The translations under genes were made by a program, and so were the position numbers. The notes beneath the pieces were generated by a model that did not search any database, was not told the DNA's origin, and saw only the letters and a program-made list of their open reading frames with translations. Below are positions 12,409-18,679 of a stretch of 20,117 bases of DNA, piece after piece. Source of the DNA: a virus; IMG/VR virus record IMGVR_UViG_3300017732_000096, positions 1 to 20,117 of that record; one strand, written 5' to 3'. Positions within the stretch are counted from its first letter, which is position 1. Every line of letters starts with the position of its first letter.

Positions 12409-12438
12409 ATAGTATGACATAAAAAAGCACCCAGTCAA
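12409..12438 (-). promoter_or_regulatory. Sigma-70-like promoter with -35 in a terminator loop
   Basis: Minus strand TTGACT (12433-12438), 18-bp spacer, TACTAT (12409-12414), reading into the nuclease/methylase pair. The -35 hexamer is exactly the six-base loop of the terminator at 12421-12445, whose T-tract forms part of the spacer. Upstream is CAGTTAAAGAACTG, an inverted repeat (12448-12461 region) shared with other cassettes. Confidence 0.7.
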
Positions 12439-12445
12439 GAGTGCT
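12421..12445 (-). terminator. Rho-independent terminator after CP12
   Basis: In the RNA, AGCACUC pairs with GGGUGCU (one G-U) around loop UUGACU, followed by six U's in all. It begins about 25 bases after the cp12 stop codon. Confidence 0.85.
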
Positions 12446-12469
12446 GAACCAGTTCTTTAACTGTCCCGA

Positions 12470-12697
12470 TCAATCCTCATAAACTTTACATTCAGGTTCT
12501 GATGGGTTAGAATCACAATAAAGTTCAAGTGCGGTGGGGTCATGATGATCACCTGCTTCAATTTCTTTCTGATGATGCTCTACATAATCTTCTAATTCAT
12601 GTAGCTCACCTTCAATGTGACGACGTTGATTAGGAGAAGTTAGAGGATTGTCAAGGATCTGTTTATCCACCTCAATATGCTGCTCGATTGTGTCCAT
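12470..12697 (-). CDS. cp12: CP12-like regulator of the Calvin cycle (75 aa)
   Basis: The C-terminus (DPTALELYC...ECKVYED) has the CP12 signature: DP..LE.yC.sNP....EC+vY-D, two cysteines (C60, C69) eight residues apart. The middle HIEGELHELEDY corresponds to the conserved helix before it. Canonical CP12 is about 75-80 residues and, when its cysteines are oxidised, ties up GAPDH and phosphoribulokinase and so stops carbon fixation. Cyanophages carry cp12 as an auxiliary metabolic gene thought to steer host carbon to the pentose-phosphate route for nucleotide synthesis. The N-terminal cysteine pair of plant CP12 is absent. A terminator lies just downstream. Confidence 0.85.
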   Translation of the reverse strand: MDTIEQHIEVDKQILDNPLTSPNQRRHIEGELHELEDYVEHHQKEIEAGDHHDPTALELYCDSNPSEPECKVYED

Positions 12698-12722
12698 GCG
12701 AAGTTTTGTAATTTGTTTTACT

Positions 12723-12730
12723 TATTTATT
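12723..12730 (-). promoter_or_regulatory. Candidate late promoter AATAAATA
   Basis: NATAAATA octamer on the minus strand, 26 bases upstream of the cp12 ATG, just after the stop of the 12743-12907 gene. Auxiliary metabolic genes are usually early, so this may be a chance match or allow late expression too. Confidence 0.4.
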
Positions 12731-12742
12731 TTGATTGATGGT

Positions 12743-12907
12743 TCAAAGTGCTACATTTGCACTATTTTTGAGTCTTTGAACCATAGAATCTGCGAGTGCT
12801 TCCATCCTTTCGGGATGAATTGCACGAATGTCTGCCTCTTTTAAAGCAATTTTCATGCTTTTCTTCTCTATTTCTGTCAATTTCTTGCCATTTTGGGGAA
12901 GAGTCAT
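12743..12907 (-). CDS. Small hypothetical protein (54 aa)
   Basis: ATG at 12905-12907, TGA at 12743-12745. The product reads MTLPQNGKKLTEIEKKSMKI then ALKEADIRAIHPERMEALAD. It is basic at the start and helical throughout, with no cysteine. Lies between a 135-residue phage protein and cp12. Coding potential is supported by length, codon regularity and position; function unknown. Confidence 0.6.
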   Translation of the reverse strand: MTLPQNGKKLTEIEKKSMKIALKEADIRAIHPERMEALADSMVQRLKNSANVAL

Positions 12908-13001
12908 AGGTGTCTTGCTTTTACTGAGATATTTTAGCGTTTCCGCACAAAATTAGTTAGTAATTTAAGATTTTCTTTGTAATTGCTTTACAAATATTAT
13001 G

Positions 13002-13409
13002 TTAGGTTCCTGGTGTCCATTCATATCCACCTTCCTTACCAATTCTATCCACCTCTTGTTGTAAAGAAGAATTGAATGTTAAATGATTCTCATCATACCA
13101 AAAATTTTCCCAATTTCTTAAAGATTCTGCAGATCCATCTTGTCCCGAAAAAGTAATAGTTTCTTGCTTTGGAACAGGACACTCAAAGTCATCATAATGT
13201 TCTGGCAGAGGTGTCAATTCACCTTTTAAAAGTTCTAAAAGTTTCTTGCTATGGTTATAGCATGTTTCATGATAGTCTCTTTTCTCCCTGACAGCTCTTA
13301 CAATTGTTTCATACACTTGTTGTGGAGTATGTGAAGACTCTAATGATTCCTTAACCCAATCGGATAACATATTCAGTGAGTAATCTTCGTGCTCATTAAA
13401 TGGTTTCAT
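13002..13409 (-). CDS. Hypothetical phage protein (135 aa)
   Basis: ATG at 13407-13409, 14 bases inside the upstream gene. The N-terminal two-thirds is helical (YETIVRAVREKRDYHETCYN, then KKLLELLKGE), and the C-terminal part is acidic with WENFWYDENHLTFN. Probably a soluble helical protein. I recall comparable proteins in T4-like cyanophage genomes but no function. About 94 bases separate it from the next gene. Confidence 0.7.
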   Translation of the reverse strand: MKPFNEHEDYSLNMLSDWVKESLESSHTPQQVYETIVRAVREKRDYHETCYNHSKKLLELLKGELTPLPEHYDDFECPVPKQETITFSGQDGSAESLRNWENFWYDENHLTFNSSLQQEVDRIGKEGGYEWTPGT

Positions 13410-13557
13410 CTAGATTATCTTTGACTAGGGTTTCTATCATAGTACTAATTTCTTTACTTGTCAAGTTATTCAAAAAATTCCATCTAGGATCATCATTATC
13501 CCATTCTATAGTGAATGTGCCATCTTCATTCTGTTCTACTTTCAGACTGTCTTCCAT
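13396..13557 (-). CDS. Small hypothetical protein (53 aa)
   Basis: ATG at 13555-13557, TAA at 13396-13398. The product is MEDSLKVEQNEDGTFTIEWD then NDDPRWNFLNNLTSKEISTM. The pattern 'DGTF.IEWD..DP.W..LN.LT..EI..mI' is that of a conserved small cyanophage protein of unknown role. It overlaps both the upstream gene (32 bases) and the downstream one (14 bases). Confidence 0.7.
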   Translation of the reverse strand: MEDSLKVEQNEDGTFTIEWDNDDPRWNFLNNLTSKEISTMIETLVKDNLDETI

Positions 13558-13678
13558 CTTTCTTGAGTTGCTTTTTAATCATTTTAGCATACAAAACCTC
13601 CTCTGGTGTATACCAGTCAGGATGTTTTTTAAATCTTTTGATAATTTTTTTTGATGCTTTTTTGTCGGATAAATCCAC
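13526..13678 (-). CDS. Basic small phage protein, GTG start (50 aa)
   Basis: GTG at 13676-13678 is the only reasonable start (no ATG in frame before residue 33). The product VDLSDKKASKKIIKRFKKHP continues DWYTPEEVLYAKMIKKQLKK. The phrase 'DLSDKKA.K+I.K..KKHPDWYT.E-V.YAK' is typical of a small conserved T4-like cyanophage protein. Strongly basic, so nucleic-acid binding is conceivable. It lies 44 bases downstream of a terminator. Confidence 0.75.
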   Translation of the reverse strand: MDLSDKKASKKIIKRFKKHPDWYTPEEVLYAKMIKKQLKKDGRQSESRTE

Positions 13679-13720
13679 TTTAAGTTTTATTTGGATGTTT
13701 TAAGTATTTAACAACTTTGC

Positions 13721-13745
13721 ATTAAAAAACCCTCTTGCGAGGGTT
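13721..13745 (-). terminator. Strong rho-independent terminator
   Basis: In the RNA, AACCCUC and GAGGGUU form a perfect 7-bp stem around loop GCAA, followed by a U-run (UUUUAAU). It ends the transcript carrying the 13826-13987 gene and the eight-codon frame at 13770-13796. Confidence 0.9.
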
Positions 13746-13769
13746 AATCTTATTAAATTCTCTGAATAA

Positions 13770-13796
13770 TCAAGGCGGATGCAGATAAACTAACAT
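13770..13796 (-). CDS. Possible eight-codon minigene
   Basis: ATG at 13794-13796 is preceded by a perfect GGAGG (13803-13807) at ideal spacing and followed by only eight codons (MLVYLHPP) before TGA. Most genes in this window lack a Shine-Dalgarno sequence, so this one stands out. It may encode a peptide, regulate the transcript end, or be chance. Confidence 0.35.
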   Translation of the reverse strand: MLVYLHPP

Positions 13797-13825
13797 TTTT
13801 TACCTCCAACTGAATGTATACAAAC

Positions 13826-13987
13826 TTAAACTAGAACCTCCCGACAAATTCTTTTACAGACTGACTGATTATTGTCACATTCTACCAGACATTCATAATA
13901 CTCGTTGATTAAATTATCAGAAATTTCAGACTTTTTTTCGTCCAGTTTAAAACCTGCTAATTGATTAAATGATATTAGATTGTGCAT
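13826..13987 (-). CDS. Small Cys-containing phage protein (53 aa)
   Basis: ATG at 13985-13987 with GGAGG six bases upstream; TAA at 13826-13828. The product is MHNLISFNQLAGFKLDEKKS..., ending YYECLVECDNNQSVCKRICR and EVLV. The 'YYECLvECD....VCKRICREVL' cysteine pattern (four Cys in about 16 residues) belongs to a family of tiny cyanophage proteins, as I recall. A metal or disulfide role is possible. Followed by the minigene and a strong terminator. Confidence 0.75.
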   Translation of the reverse strand: MHNLISFNQLAGFKLDEKKSEISDNLINEYYECLVECDNNQSVCKRICREVLV

Positions 13988-14034
13988 GATGAACCTCCAT
14001 GTATTAGATAAACAAAAGACATAATGTAAGATTT

Positions 14035-14043
14035 TCAGGTCAT
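14035..14043 (-). promoter_or_regulatory. Two-codon upstream reading frame in leader
   Basis: ATG ACC TGA with GGAGG at 14048-14052, in the leader of the 13826-13987 gene. A ribosome could initiate and stop at once, so it may tune translation downstream. Chance cannot be ruled out. Confidence 0.3.
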
Positions 14044-14066
14044 CGTTCCTCCGAAGTTCTCCCTAA

Positions 14067-14074
14067 TATTTATC
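14067..14074 (-). promoter_or_regulatory. Late promoter GATAAATA
   Basis: NATAAATA octamer on the minus strand, about 80 bases upstream of the ATG at 13987 and 65 bases after the stop of the 14139-14300 gene. It fits the T4-type late motif. Confidence 0.5.
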
Positions 14075-14138
14075 ACGAATTGCTGACATTTGCAAGTTTC
14101 TGAAATAAAAATTTATGCCTAGGATGATGTGCTTACCT

Positions 14139-14300
14139 TCATATAGTCTTGAGAACTTCTTGTTGTTTGAGGTAAAGTTTCATATAACATTTGCACATAT
14201 CTCTCAGTTCATCAGGAGTCAAACCATCAAGATCGCGAGACATCTTTTCATAGGTAAATTGCCTGCTTGTGGTATTTAAAGTAATTTCTTCGGGGTCCAT
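14139..14300 (-). CDS. Conserved small phage protein (53 aa)
   Basis: ATG at 14298-14300, TGA at 14139-14141. The product reads MDPEEITLNTTSRQFTYEKM, SRDLDGLTPDELRDMCKCYM, KLYLKQQEVLKTI. The pattern 'p-E.TLNT.SRQF.YEK.SR-.D...D...L+....Y.KLYLKQQEV' is widely seen among T4-like cyanophages. It is predicted to be helical. Function unknown. Confidence 0.8.
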   Translation of the reverse strand: MDPEEITLNTTSRQFTYEKMSRDLDGLTPDELRDMCKCYMKLYLKQQEVLKTI

Positions 14301-14330
14301 AACTTTAACTATAGTTCTTTATTAGTTATA

Positions 14331-14528
14331 TTATTGCCATCTTTTTGTTTTGAGATAATCCAAAACATCATTGCGAACATCCATCAGTTCATGATAACAT
14401 TTTTGATTACGAGCACAATCACGAAGAGATGCATCAGGTTTAATCACGGATTCAATAAAAATATCAAGTCCGCGATTCCACTTTTCTTGTTTGCTTTCGC
14501 AATCTTCAATGCTGTTTTGATCCTTCAT
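14331..14528 (-). CDS. Conserved small phage protein with SLRDCARN motif (65 aa)
   Basis: Start set at ATG 14526-14528, giving an ATGA overlap with the upstream stop; the frame is open 126 bases further but would run inside the neighbour. Contains DASLRDCARNQKCYHELMD and ends VLDYLKTKRWQ, a pattern ('SLRDCARN.KCY..MMD.RNDILD') known from T4-like cyanophage proteins. Function unknown. Confidence 0.75.
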   Translation of the reverse strand: MKDQNSIEDCESKQEKWNRGLDIFIESVIKPDASLRDCARNQKCYHELMDVRNDVLDYLKTKRWQ

Positions 14529-14758
14529 CGTTTTTTCTTCATATTTTTTTCTATGTATGAGACAGCAGATGGATAATTTTTTGAAGTGTGAACGATTGAT
14601 CCGTTGTTGATAATCACAAACTTCTTTGATTTTGCAAGTGGCACAGCGGCCCACATACCATCCTTGGTTACATAACCACTCGGATACCCAACTTTGTTTT
14701 CTAAAATGTCTTTGTTAGGACAAGTATAGAACTTTCGGTAATCTTTTGATTCACTCAT
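14525..14758 (-). CDS. Small hypothetical phage protein (77 aa)
   Basis: ATG at 14756-14758, sharing one base with the upstream stop (TAATG). The product has PSGYVTKDGMWAAVPLAKSK (about 26-45) and KFVIINNGSIVHTSKNYPSA, a beta-hairpin-rich core, and a basic end (KNMKKKR). The 'p.GYVTKDG..AAVP' phrase recurs in small cyanophage proteins. The basic tail suggests nucleic-acid contact. Function unknown. Confidence 0.7.
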   Translation of the reverse strand: MSESKDYRKFYTCPNKDILENKVGYPSGYVTKDGMWAAVPLAKSKKFVIINNGSIVHTSKNYPSAVSYIEKNMKKKR

Positions 14759-14898
14759 TAGAAGACGGCAGTAACACTTACAACTGTTGCCGTAGGATTA
14801 CGTGCAAGTGCAGTTTTTCTTGCTTCTTCATAGTTCCGTGCGATGACAATCTCATCAAAGACGGTGCCAGACACGTAGAGTTGAACTTTGCACTTCAT
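14758..14898 (-). CDS. Conserved small phage protein (46 aa)
   Basis: ATG at 14896-14898, TAA at 14758-14760. The product is MKCKVQLYVSGTVFDEIVIA followed by RNYEEARKTALARNPTATVV and SVTAVF. A small beta-alpha-beta unit; the 'K.QLYVsG.vFdEiV.AR.Y.EAR..AlARNP.A...gV..VF' pattern is common among T4-like cyanophages. An AGGGG site and the promoter at 14924 lie upstream. Function unknown. Confidence 0.8.
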   Translation of the reverse strand: MKCKVQLYVSGTVFDEIVIARNYEEARKTALARNPTATVVSVTAVF

Positions 14899-14923
14899 GG
14901 GATGTTCCCCTGATTACTTTTGT

Positions 14924-14965
14924 ATTATAGCAGAGTGGAGCAGCGTTCTACTCCTGGTGTGACAG
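14924..14965 (-). promoter_or_regulatory. Stem-loop plus extended -10 promoter cassette
   Basis: Minus strand: CTGTCACACC box (14957-14965), a 7-bp stem (14937-14954, GGAGTAG / CTGCTCC, loop AACG), then extended -10 TGCTATAAT (14924-14932). It lies between the helicase stop and the 14898 gene. The layout matches that at 16169-16210. No clear -35 is visible, which suits an extended -10 promoter. Confidence 0.65.
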
Positions 14966-14967
14966 TT

Positions 14968-16143
14968 CTACTTCCTCACTACGGATATCGCTGCCTCACC
15001 CCTCTCAAAAATCGTCTCTACGACCGCCTGAACACTCCTGGCAGTGCTGATGCCCACCTTGTCAAAGACTGGCACACAAACCAGTCCAAAGGTCTTCTGG
15101 GGTCCACCTAACCTAATGACCCGTCCAATACTTTGCGACAATCCTACATAATCCATATTACGCATGAATAGGACTGCTTCCAGTCCCTTGACATTGATGC
15201 CTTCAGACAGAATAGAGTGGTGCATGACAACAAAACGAGTATCATCCTGACCCCAGGCATTCAAAGTCTTGAAGAATTCCTCACGGGAAACCTTCTTGCC
15301 ATTGATGATTGCACCGGTTTTAGATGTAATATACATCCAGTTGTATCCACGTTCATGTAGTTGCTGACAAAAATCAGACTGACTTACCATACGCAAAATC
15401 TGCTTGGTAGAACGTGCTGCAATCAGAATCTTATTGAGTGAGTTTGCATCAATCGTATTCAACAGATTCTTATCGTCAGATAGTTTGAAATCACCCTGAG
15501 GTAGTTGATGAACCACAACCTTAGGAGGAAGGATATAACCTTCTTTGACAAGTTGAGGTGCAGGAACATTGCAGATGACCTGACCATAAACCTCAGGATC
15601 ATTCATTCCTGGTTTGAATACAGACAACGAGTGCTTAGGAGTCGCAGTGAAGAAATAGCAACGATCAGAATCATTACTGAAGAACTCAGTTGCAGGAAAG
15701 AAATTACGTTGAACGGAGTTATGTGCCTCATCAAAGTAAATTGTATTCACTTCAATGTCTGCCTCTACAAGACGATGTAGTGAGTGATATGTGGTGAAGA
15801 TGATGACATTCTCACCAGCAGTTCTTGCAGTGTTGTTGAACAAGTGAATCGTGTCTGCTTTGGTGGTGCTGAAATACTCAACATCACCACTATGAACCTG
15901 CATCACATGAGTATGAGTAGTATCAATCACTTCAAGAAACTCTTTGCAGAGTTGCTCTGCCAGAAGAATGCGAGGTGCTACAACAACAATAGTAGAACCA
16001 TTATCAATATACTTTTGATTCTCAATAATATCATGTATCATACACATAGTCTTGCCACCACCCGTAGGGATGATGACCTGACCCTTGTCATATGCCAGCA
16101 TTGCATTCAGTGCTTTCTTCTGGTGTGGGCGAAGGGTGACCAA
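14968..16143 (-). CDS. Superfamily 2 DNA/RNA helicase, DEAH type (391 aa)
   Basis: Starts at TTG 16141-16143 with AGGAA upstream; the first in-frame ATG is at codon 15 and would remove the Q-motif-like LRPHQKKAL. Motifs in order: I PTGGGKT (26-32), Ia VVVAPRILLAEQL, II DEAH (138-141), III TATP (166-169), V HSILSEGINV, VI QSIGRVIRLG. This is a complete two-lobe SF2 ATPase of the ResIII/UvsW-like kind. T4 UvsW is larger (about 500 residues) and remodels branched recombination/replication intermediates; this could be a shortened analogue or a distinct helicase. It is not adjacent to the methylase genes, so a type III restriction subunit is unlikely. Confidence 0.9.
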   Translation of the reverse strand: MVTLRPHQKKALNAMLAYDKGQVIIPTGGGKTMCMIHDIIENQKYIDNGSTIVVVAPRILLAEQLCKEFLEVIDTTHTHVMQVHSGDVEYFSTTKADTIHLFNNTARTAGENVIIFTTYHSLHRLVEADIEVNTIYFDEAHNSVQRNFFPATEFFSNDSDRCYFFTATPKHSLSVFKPGMNDPEVYGQVICNVPAPQLVKEGYILPPKVVVHQLPQGDFKLSDDKNLLNTIDANSLNKILIAARSTKQILRMVSQSDFCQQLHERGYNWMYITSKTGAIINGKKVSREEFFKTLNAWGQDDTRFVVMHHSILSEGINVKGLEAVLFMRNMDYVGLSQSIGRVIRLGGPQKTFGLVCVPVFDKVGISTARSVQAVVETIFERGEAAISVVRK

Positions 16144-16168
16144 GTTCGTTCCTGTTTGGTATGAATAT

Positions 16169-16210
16169 ATTATAGCAGAAAACCACCCCGATTAGGAGGT
16201 GGTGTGACAG
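16169..16210 (-). promoter_or_regulatory. Hairpin plus extended -10 promoter cassette
   Basis: Extended -10 TGCTATAAT (minus strand, 16169-16177), immediately preceded by the hairpin at 16182-16203 and the CTGTCACA box at 16203-16210. It is about 25 bases upstream of the helicase TTG start. The same order occurs at 14924-14965. Confidence 0.65.
16178..16203 (-). terminator. Probable terminator upstream of helicase
   Basis: In the RNA, ACCACC (16198-16203) pairs with GGUGGU (16182-16187), extended by inner C-G pairs around a bulge, followed by UUUUC. The tract of U is short, so it is moderately strong. It separates the fibre gene transcript from the helicase. Confidence 0.6.
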
Positions 16211-16268
16211 TTTTACAACCGGTTTCTATAGTGTCTTAAAGTTTCCTCTTCAACCCGGACAAAGGTAG

Positions 16269-16295
16269 TCTATAGGGTTTTCATGATTCTGTCAA
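16269..16295 (-). promoter_or_regulatory. Candidate promoter after fibre gene
   Basis: Minus strand TTGACA (16290-16295) and TATAGA (16269-16274) with a short 15-bp spacer, five bases after the stop of the 785-residue protein. The consensus -35 is attractive but the spacing is poor. Confidence 0.35.
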
Positions 16296-16299
16296 GCTA

Positions 16300-18657
16300 T
16301 TACGTTGAACTTGTTACTGCCTCCCATGCAGAACCATTCCAGAAGTTAAGTTTGTTTGTGGTTGTGTTATACATGATTGCACCTTTAGGAAGGTTGCCAT
16401 AACCACTCATTAAGTTTCTCTTAGTAGTATTGAATGTGGGAATTGCAAGTGAATCATATCCAGATTGGTTTTGTGTTAATGTTGCAACACCACAGAATAC
16501 TGTGCCACCTGTGCTAACATTAAGTCTTCTGGATTCATTGTTATAAACGATTGAACCACCAGGAACACCATTAGGTGCAAGAAGTTTCTTGGACTGTTCC
16601 GTTCCAAATCCAGATTGAACCGGATTTACATTCTGATTACCACCAGCATTGCCGGACCAGAGATTTGCAATGATGTCAAGTTCTTCAGTATTAACTGAAG
16701 GCATAATGACATAACTGTTCATCGTGGTGCTTGCCATACCAACATCAAGAACAGATCTGGCAAAGTAAGTATTGATTCCGATTCTAGTCAAATATTTTGA
16801 AGTACCTGCATCAGTAGTAACTAATGCTTGATTAGTTTGTCCATATCCTGCCGCAATAATAGGAGCAGTGGGAACAAATAATCCACTTCCGCCAAACATG
16901 ACGAAACTATTTTGTGTTTGGAAACTTCCACTTGCAAAACCGGGAACAATTTGCCCCAATGCATCTACACTTGGTCTTGGATCAGTTACGAATGAACCAT
17001 CAGCACTAGTGGACATTCCAAGTTGTGTTTTAGAAATAATTCTTCCATCTGAGTAAAAATCTCCAAAGATAGTAGAGTCAAAACTATCAGGAAATCCAGT
17101 ATCAGATGCTGTACCAATCCCCAACTTTCCACCAACAAAAGTATCTCCTAAGAACGTTCCGATGCCACTTCCAACTTGAAAATTGCGACTAACAAGAAGA
17201 TCATTGAATGTTGAAATACCACTGGTTACGCTAATAACAGCACTACTAGAAATTGGTAGAGCACTACCATCACCAAGAGTGAGTTGATTAGCACCTTGTC
17301 CTACGGTAAGAATACCTGCAACCTGTCCATAACCACTTATGAATGTATTTCCACCGACTTCCAGTTCTCGTGTTAATGTAATACCATGACGATTAACACC
17401 TACCTTACCATCATATGTGGTCTCAAATTTAGTATTATCGTCGTATCTAACCTTGAAACTTTCTGTTGTTCCGGCACCAGATCCAGAATGGAGATTGATA
17501 TTAACTCCACCAAGATCGTAGTTGGAGAGACTCAGTGTTCCAGAGTTGAAACTTAAGACACCACTGCTATTACCTGTTCCGACAGATTGTCCGACACTGA
17601 TTCTAGAAGTGTTGCTGGATGTAATAACATCTATTGCTGTATTTGTAATCTTTCTGATTTCAATATCAGAGGCAGGAGTATCAGAACCAATACCGAGTTT
17701 ATTATCAACTACCAGTGCGGTTACAGTTGCAGATGAACCAACAATATTTCCTACTGTAATATCAGGTGTGCCATCAAGTCCGAATGAAGTTGATGCAAAA
17801 CCTGCTGTCTGTGCAACACCACTCAAATATCCTGTGACATTACCCGTTACATCACCAGTAACATTTCCAGTTACACTACCAGTGATATTACCAACAAAAC
17901 TCGTTGAAGTGGTGACACCAGTAACGACTAATCCACCAGCAGTGATTTGTGCATCATCGGTGAAAGTTGCAATACCAGATACAACGATACCCGTAGAATT
18001 TGTATCAAATTTTGCGGCATTAACTTCTCCGGTCAAATCTCCAATGAAGGTGGTTGCAGTTACAACACCACCAACATTTACATCATTCGTTATCTGAACA
18101 CTGGAGAAGAATGTAGAGAATCCCGATGCAAGCAAATTGGAACCAGTTATAATACCGGTAGATTGAAATGAACCTGCTGTTAAAATACCTGTAAAGTTTC
18201 CTTGTCCAGTTGAATCAATACCAACACCATAAGTTGCCGATGTTGGATCATCACCAACTTGTAATAAAGTTGCAGGATTAGTGGTGCCTACCCCAACATT
18301 AGCTATTGTGGAGATTCCTGCATCAGTAATAGACCATCCGGTTCTTGCAACGGCAACAACACCAGATAATTGACTACCATCACCAAAAAATTGTTGTGCT
18401 GTTACAATACCAGTTGCATTAAGACTGGTTGCATCTAACACTGTTACTGTTGAGGCACCTGATACAAATACGTCCTCGGTGACAAATAAGTCCGCAGTTG
18501 ATACAATACCACTAATTTTTGCAGTTCCTCTTACATCAAGAAACTCGGAAGGAATAGAGGTGCCAATTCCAACCAGTCCATTTGCATCTACAATAAAGTT
18601 GTCGTTATCAACCTGAACACCATTACGAAAATTAAAAGACTTTCTATAATTTGCCAT
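16300..18657 (-). CDS. Large tail-fibre-like structural protein (785 aa)
   Basis: Starts MANYRKSFNFRNGVQVDNDN, an N-terminal signature of fibre-like virion proteins in marine T4-like phages. The body is a long series of short beta repeats rich in G, T, V and S (ATTFIGDLTGEV, TSFVGNITGSVTG), including five 4-residue xVTG units near residues 250-275, as expected for a trimeric beta-helical shaft. The end has the repeated phrase IxYNxxTNKLNFWNGSAWE. No S74 chaperone domain is present. A late promoter overlaps the previous gene's stop. Exact location in the virion (tail fibre or neck/whisker) is not determined. Confidence 0.85.
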   Translation of the reverse strand: MANYRKSFNFRNGVQVDNDNFIVDANGLVGIGTSIPSEFLDVRGTAKISGIVSTADLFVTEDVFVSGASTVTVLDATSLNATGIVTAQQFFGDGSQLSGVVAVARTGWSITDAGISTIANVGVGTTNPATLLQVGDDPTSATYGVGIDSTGQGNFTGILTAGSFQSTGIITGSNLLASGFSTFFSSVQITNDVNVGGVVTATTFIGDLTGEVNAAKFDTNSTGIVVSGIATFTDDAQITAGGLVVTGVTTSTSFVGNITGSVTGNVTGDVTGNVTGYLSGVAQTAGFASTSFGLDGTPDITVGNIVGSSATVTALVVDNKLGIGSDTPASDIEIRKITNTAIDVITSSNTSRISVGQSVGTGNSSGVLSFNSGTLSLSNYDLGGVNINLHSGSGAGTTESFKVRYDDNTKFETTYDGKVGVNRHGITLTRELEVGGNTFISGYGQVAGILTVGQGANQLTLGDGSALPISSSAVISVTSGISTFNDLLVSRNFQVGSGIGTFLGDTFVGGKLGIGTASDTGFPDSFDSTIFGDFYSDGRIISKTQLGMSTSADGSFVTDPRPSVDALGQIVPGFASGSFQTQNSFVMFGGSGLFVPTAPIIAAGYGQTNQALVTTDAGTSKYLTRIGINTYFARSVLDVGMASTTMNSYVIMPSVNTEELDIIANLWSGNAGGNQNVNPVQSGFGTEQSKKLLAPNGVPGGSIVYNNESRRLNVSTGGTVFCGVATLTQNQSGYDSLAIPTFNTTKRNLMSGYGNLPKGAIMYNTTTNKLNFWNGSAWEAVTSST
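17825..17892 (-). repeat. 12-bp tandem coding repeat ([N/S/D]-V-T-G)
   Basis: Five near-identical 12-base units encode NITG-SVTG-NVTG-DVTG-NVTG. Third-base differences between units show selection on the protein sequence. Slippage or recombination here would lengthen or shorten the fibre shaft in register. Confidence 0.75.
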
Positions 18658-18679
18658 CTACTTGTGCATCTCCATGGAG

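Noticed and set aside
12383-12430. N-terminal extension of the PD-(D/E)XK gene
   Set aside because: It would be translated from the promoter spacer and the terminator T-tract, which is upstream of the predicted transcription start.
16226-16233. CACTATAG on the minus strand, resembling the core of a T7 promoter
   Set aside because: Only eight bases match; there is no T7-like RNA polymerase context in a T4-like phage and no second full-length copy.
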